Shown: one piece after another, positions 23,362-25,003 of the stretch
Numbering within the stretch: position 1 is the stretch's first letter
How the letters are laid out: each line of letters starts with the position of its first letter
Assembly: GCA_046483385.1 (NCBI GenBank)
Contig: JAWODG010000182.1
Location: 1 to 25,003, forward strand
Length of the DNA: 25,003 bases
Direction: 5' to 3'
Source: B1Sed10-231 sp046483385
GTDB lineage: Bacteria; Planctomycetota; Brocadiia; SM23-32
The notes under the pieces: model-generated
Database searches by the model: none
What the model saw: the letters and a program-made list of their open reading frames with translations, nothing else
What the model was told of the DNA's origin: nothing
Program-made: the position numbers and the translations under genes

Positions 23362-24357
23362 ATGGTAGAAACCGAGGCCGAACAAAGCGCTGGTGGGAAC
23401 GAGCCGGACCGGGGATCGTTCAGCCTGATGTGGCGTGTGATCGCCGTGGCCCTGCTGGTGGCGGCAGCGACCGGGGTGTTGTGGCTCCGGTCCGCCGCCG
23501 ACGAGCGGGGCGGTTCTGGGCCGCCGGAACAGGGTACGGCCGCGTCCGTGACCCCGTTCACGCCGGCACCGCAGCGGGAGGAGAGGCCCGGCCGCATTGT
23601 TGCCACGGTCAACGGCGAGGCGATCACGACCGGCGACCTGGAGGCCGTTCTGGCCGAGTTGCCGGAAGCCCGACGTGAGTTGCTCTCGCGTGACCGGGTG
23701 GAACTACTCGAGCAAATCATCGTGGATACCGTGCTTCTGCAGGAGGCCCGTCGGCAGGGCCTGAGACCCGCAGAGGGGCAGCCCGAGAGCACCGTGATCC
23801 GGGAACTCCTGCGGCGGCAGCTACCCCCGGAGAAGGAGTTCAGCCAGGAGGACCTCCACCGGTTCTACGAAGAGAACAAGGACGCCCTGCCCGAGCAGGT
23901 GCGCCCCGAGACCCACCAGGACCTGCTGCGGGTGCGCGCCCGGGCAGCCCGTCGCAACTCGGCCGTCAACGGGTTTGTCGAAGGCTTGCTGGCGAAGGCG
24001 GCCGTCGAGCGGGACGAGGAGTGGATTGCCGGGCAGAAGGCGGCCGCCGCGGACAACCCCCTGGACCGCGCACTGGGCAACGGGAAGCCGGTGCTGGTCG
24101 ACTTCGGCCGCGATCTCTGCGTGCCCTGCAAGATGATGAAACCCATACTGGAGGACCTGGAAGAGGAATACCGGGGGCGCGCGGAGGTGCTGCTCCTGAA
24201 CGTTCATGAATACCCCGTGGTGGCCAGGCGGGTCGGCGTTCGGTCGGTCCCGACCCAGGTATTCTACGACGCCGAGGGCCGGGAGGTGGGCCGCCACGTG
24301 GGGTTCATGCCGCGGGAAGACATCGTGGCGAAGCTCTCCGAGATGGGAGTCCAGTGA
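23362..24357 (+). CDS. Membrane-anchored SurA/PrsA-like core fused to thioredoxin (copy 2)
   Basis: 331 residues, paralogous to the fusion upstream and with the same order: short cytosolic tail, membrane helix (about 23-43), linker, parvulin-type core without isomerase (VATVNGEAITTGDLEAVLAE, LLEQIIVDTVLLQEA), then thioredoxin with C253-V-P-C256 and cis-Pro298. The sequence around the redox motif is identical at the DNA level over 29 bases (22375-22403 versus 24118-24146), while the chaperone-like part has diverged strongly. The vicinal cysteine pair of copy 1 is missing. ATG 23362 follows a GAGGA at short distance; a TTG at 23317 is possible but has weak support. The stop overlaps the start of the second CcdA gene by one base. 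Confidence 0.82.
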   Translation: MVETEAEQSAGGNEPDRGSFSLMWRVIAVALLVAAATGVLWLRSAADERGGSGPPEQGTAASVTPFTPAPQREERPGRIVATVNGEAITTGDLEAVLAELPEARRELLSRDRVELLEQIIVDTVLLQEARRQGLRPAEGQPESTVIRELLRRQLPPEKEFSQEDLHRFYEENKDALPEQVRPETHQDLLRVRARAARRNSAVNGFVEGLLAKAAVERDEEWIAGQKAAAADNPLDRALGNGKPVLVDFGRDLCVPCKMMKPILEDLEEEYRGRAEVLLLNVHEYPVVARRVGVRSVPTQVFYDAEGREVGRHVGFMPREDIVAKLSEMGVQ

Positions 24358-25003
24358 TGGCCGAGTTATTCACGGCTCTCACGCGCGCGGTGCAGGGCGC
24401 TCCACCGGTGGCGCTCACGGCGGCTGTCGCGTGGGGGATTCTGAGCGTCGTCCTCAGTCCGTGCCACCTGGCCAGCATCCCCTTGATTGTCGGTTTCATC
24501 GACGAGCAGGGCCGCATCTCGACCCGGCGGGCTTTCCTCATCTCGACCCTATTCGCGGTGGGCATTCTCATCACCATCGCGCTCGTGGGCACAGTCACGG
24601 CGGCGGCCGGCCATATGCTGGGCGACCTGGGCGCCTGGGGCAATTACGCGGTGGCCGGCATCTTCTTCCTGGTGGGGCTGCACCTGTTGGACGTCATCCC
24701 CATCCCGTGGTCGGGGCCCGGGAGCGTGGCCGTCAAGGGCCGGGGCATGGTTGCAGCTTTCGTGCTGGGGTTGGTCTTCGGGATCGCCCTCGGTCCGTGC
24801 ACTTTCGCCTACCTGGCTCCGATGCTGGGAGTGACCTTCCAGGCCGGCGGAACGAACCCGGTCTTCGGCGCCGCCCTGCTGGCCGCCTACGGGGTGGGAC
24901 ACTGCGCCGTCATCGTGGCGGCCGGTACGAGCGCCGGCCTGGTTCAGCGCTACCTGGACTGGAACGAGCGCTCCCGGGGGGCCGTCATCCTCAGGAGAGT
25001 CTG
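24357..25003 (+). CDS. CcdA/DsbD-beta-like thiol electron transporter (copy 2, cut by window end)
   Basis: 215 codons are visible; about 16 residues would be missing if it matches copy 1. By hand alignment about three quarters of residues are identical to copy 1, including Cys36 in LSPCHLASIPL and Cys148 in LGPCTFAY. The start overlaps the preceding stop (TGATG), implying translational coupling. Differences concentrate in loops and lipid-facing positions, which is what duplication followed by drift under constraint gives. The gene continues past base 25003, so its end and any further cluster genes are unseen. Confidence 0.88.
   Translation, partial: MAELFTALTRAVQGAPPVALTAAVAWGILSVVLSPCHLASIPLIVGFIDEQGRISTRRAFLISTLFAVGILITIALVGTVTAAAGHMLGDLGAWGNYAVAGIFFLVGLHLLDVIPIPWSGPGSVAVKGRGMVAAFVLGLVFGIALGPCTFAYLAPMLGVTFQAGGTNPVFGAALLAAYGVGHCAVIVAAGTSAGLVQRYLDWNERSRGAVILRRV

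Larger units (their letters stand above)
21553..25003 (+). repeat. Tandem duplication of a fusion-thioredoxin plus CcdA module
   Basis: The pair at 21553-23312 is repeated at 23362-25003 in the same order and direction. CcdA copies are about 75% identical at the protein level, the thioredoxin domains are similarly close, and the chaperone-like and anchor parts much less. Copy 1 genes are two bases apart; copy 2 genes overlap by one base. Confidence 0.85.

Overview
The window is GC-rich, densely coded bacterial DNA with no rRNA, tRNA or CRISPR array that I can see. Several traits suggest a Planctomycetes/PVC-like or related environmental lineage: formylglycine sulfatase, many unrecognised lipoproteins, a lipoprotein with a CBM9-like domain, and gaps full of degenerate hairpin micro-repeats (runs built on 'cacggag', 'aatctgcg', and 'gtcatcctgag...gaaggatct'). 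This assignment is an inference; no phylogenetic marker gene is present.

Layout. 1-477 is non-coding and repeat-rich. 478-4255 carries an MFS transporter, a COG0731-type radical SAM protein with a C-terminal winged helix, the tRNA methyltransferase TrmO, and a SplB-like (COG1533) radical SAM protein. 4322-6538 is a large lipoprotein (esterase-like, Ig-like and CBM9-like parts). 6675-8910 has visibly lower GC and looks acquired: a HAD-type protein with a small partner gene, the C-terminal scrap of an ISL3-family transposase, and a frameshifted unknown gene. 9021-10352 is a Fic protein with a winged-helix tail behind a promoter that overlaps an inverted repeat. 10371-12469 holds two minus-strand exported proteins of unknown function. 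12686-16777 holds an exported 2H phosphoesterase, a sulfatase, a five-helix membrane protein and an alpha/beta hydrolase, all on the plus strand. 16778-17225 is a non-coding nested inverted repeat.

The most interesting part is 17258-25003. A strong promoter precedes an ArsR-type repressor, followed by closely spaced plus-strand genes: a DUF318/ArsP-like permease with a CSC motif, a Fe-S protein, a TIGR00412-like mini-thioredoxin (CPKC), a DGC-domain putative zinc-binding protein with a CCC N-terminus, a 79-residue unknown, a lipoprotein, and a tandemly duplicated pair. Each unit of the pair encodes a membrane-anchored fusion of a SurA/PrsA-like chaperone core (without the prolyl isomerase domain) to a thioredoxin domain (CVPC), followed by a CcdA-family thiol-electron transporter. 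The second CcdA runs off the window.

How the genes may work together (inference): the ArsR protein senses a thiophilic metal(loid) or organometal(loid). The permease moves the toxic species or a conjugate. The small cytosolic thiol, Fe-S and zinc proteins bind or reduce it. The CcdA proteins pass electrons across the membrane to the outward-facing thioredoxin fusions. The substrate cannot be read from the sequence.
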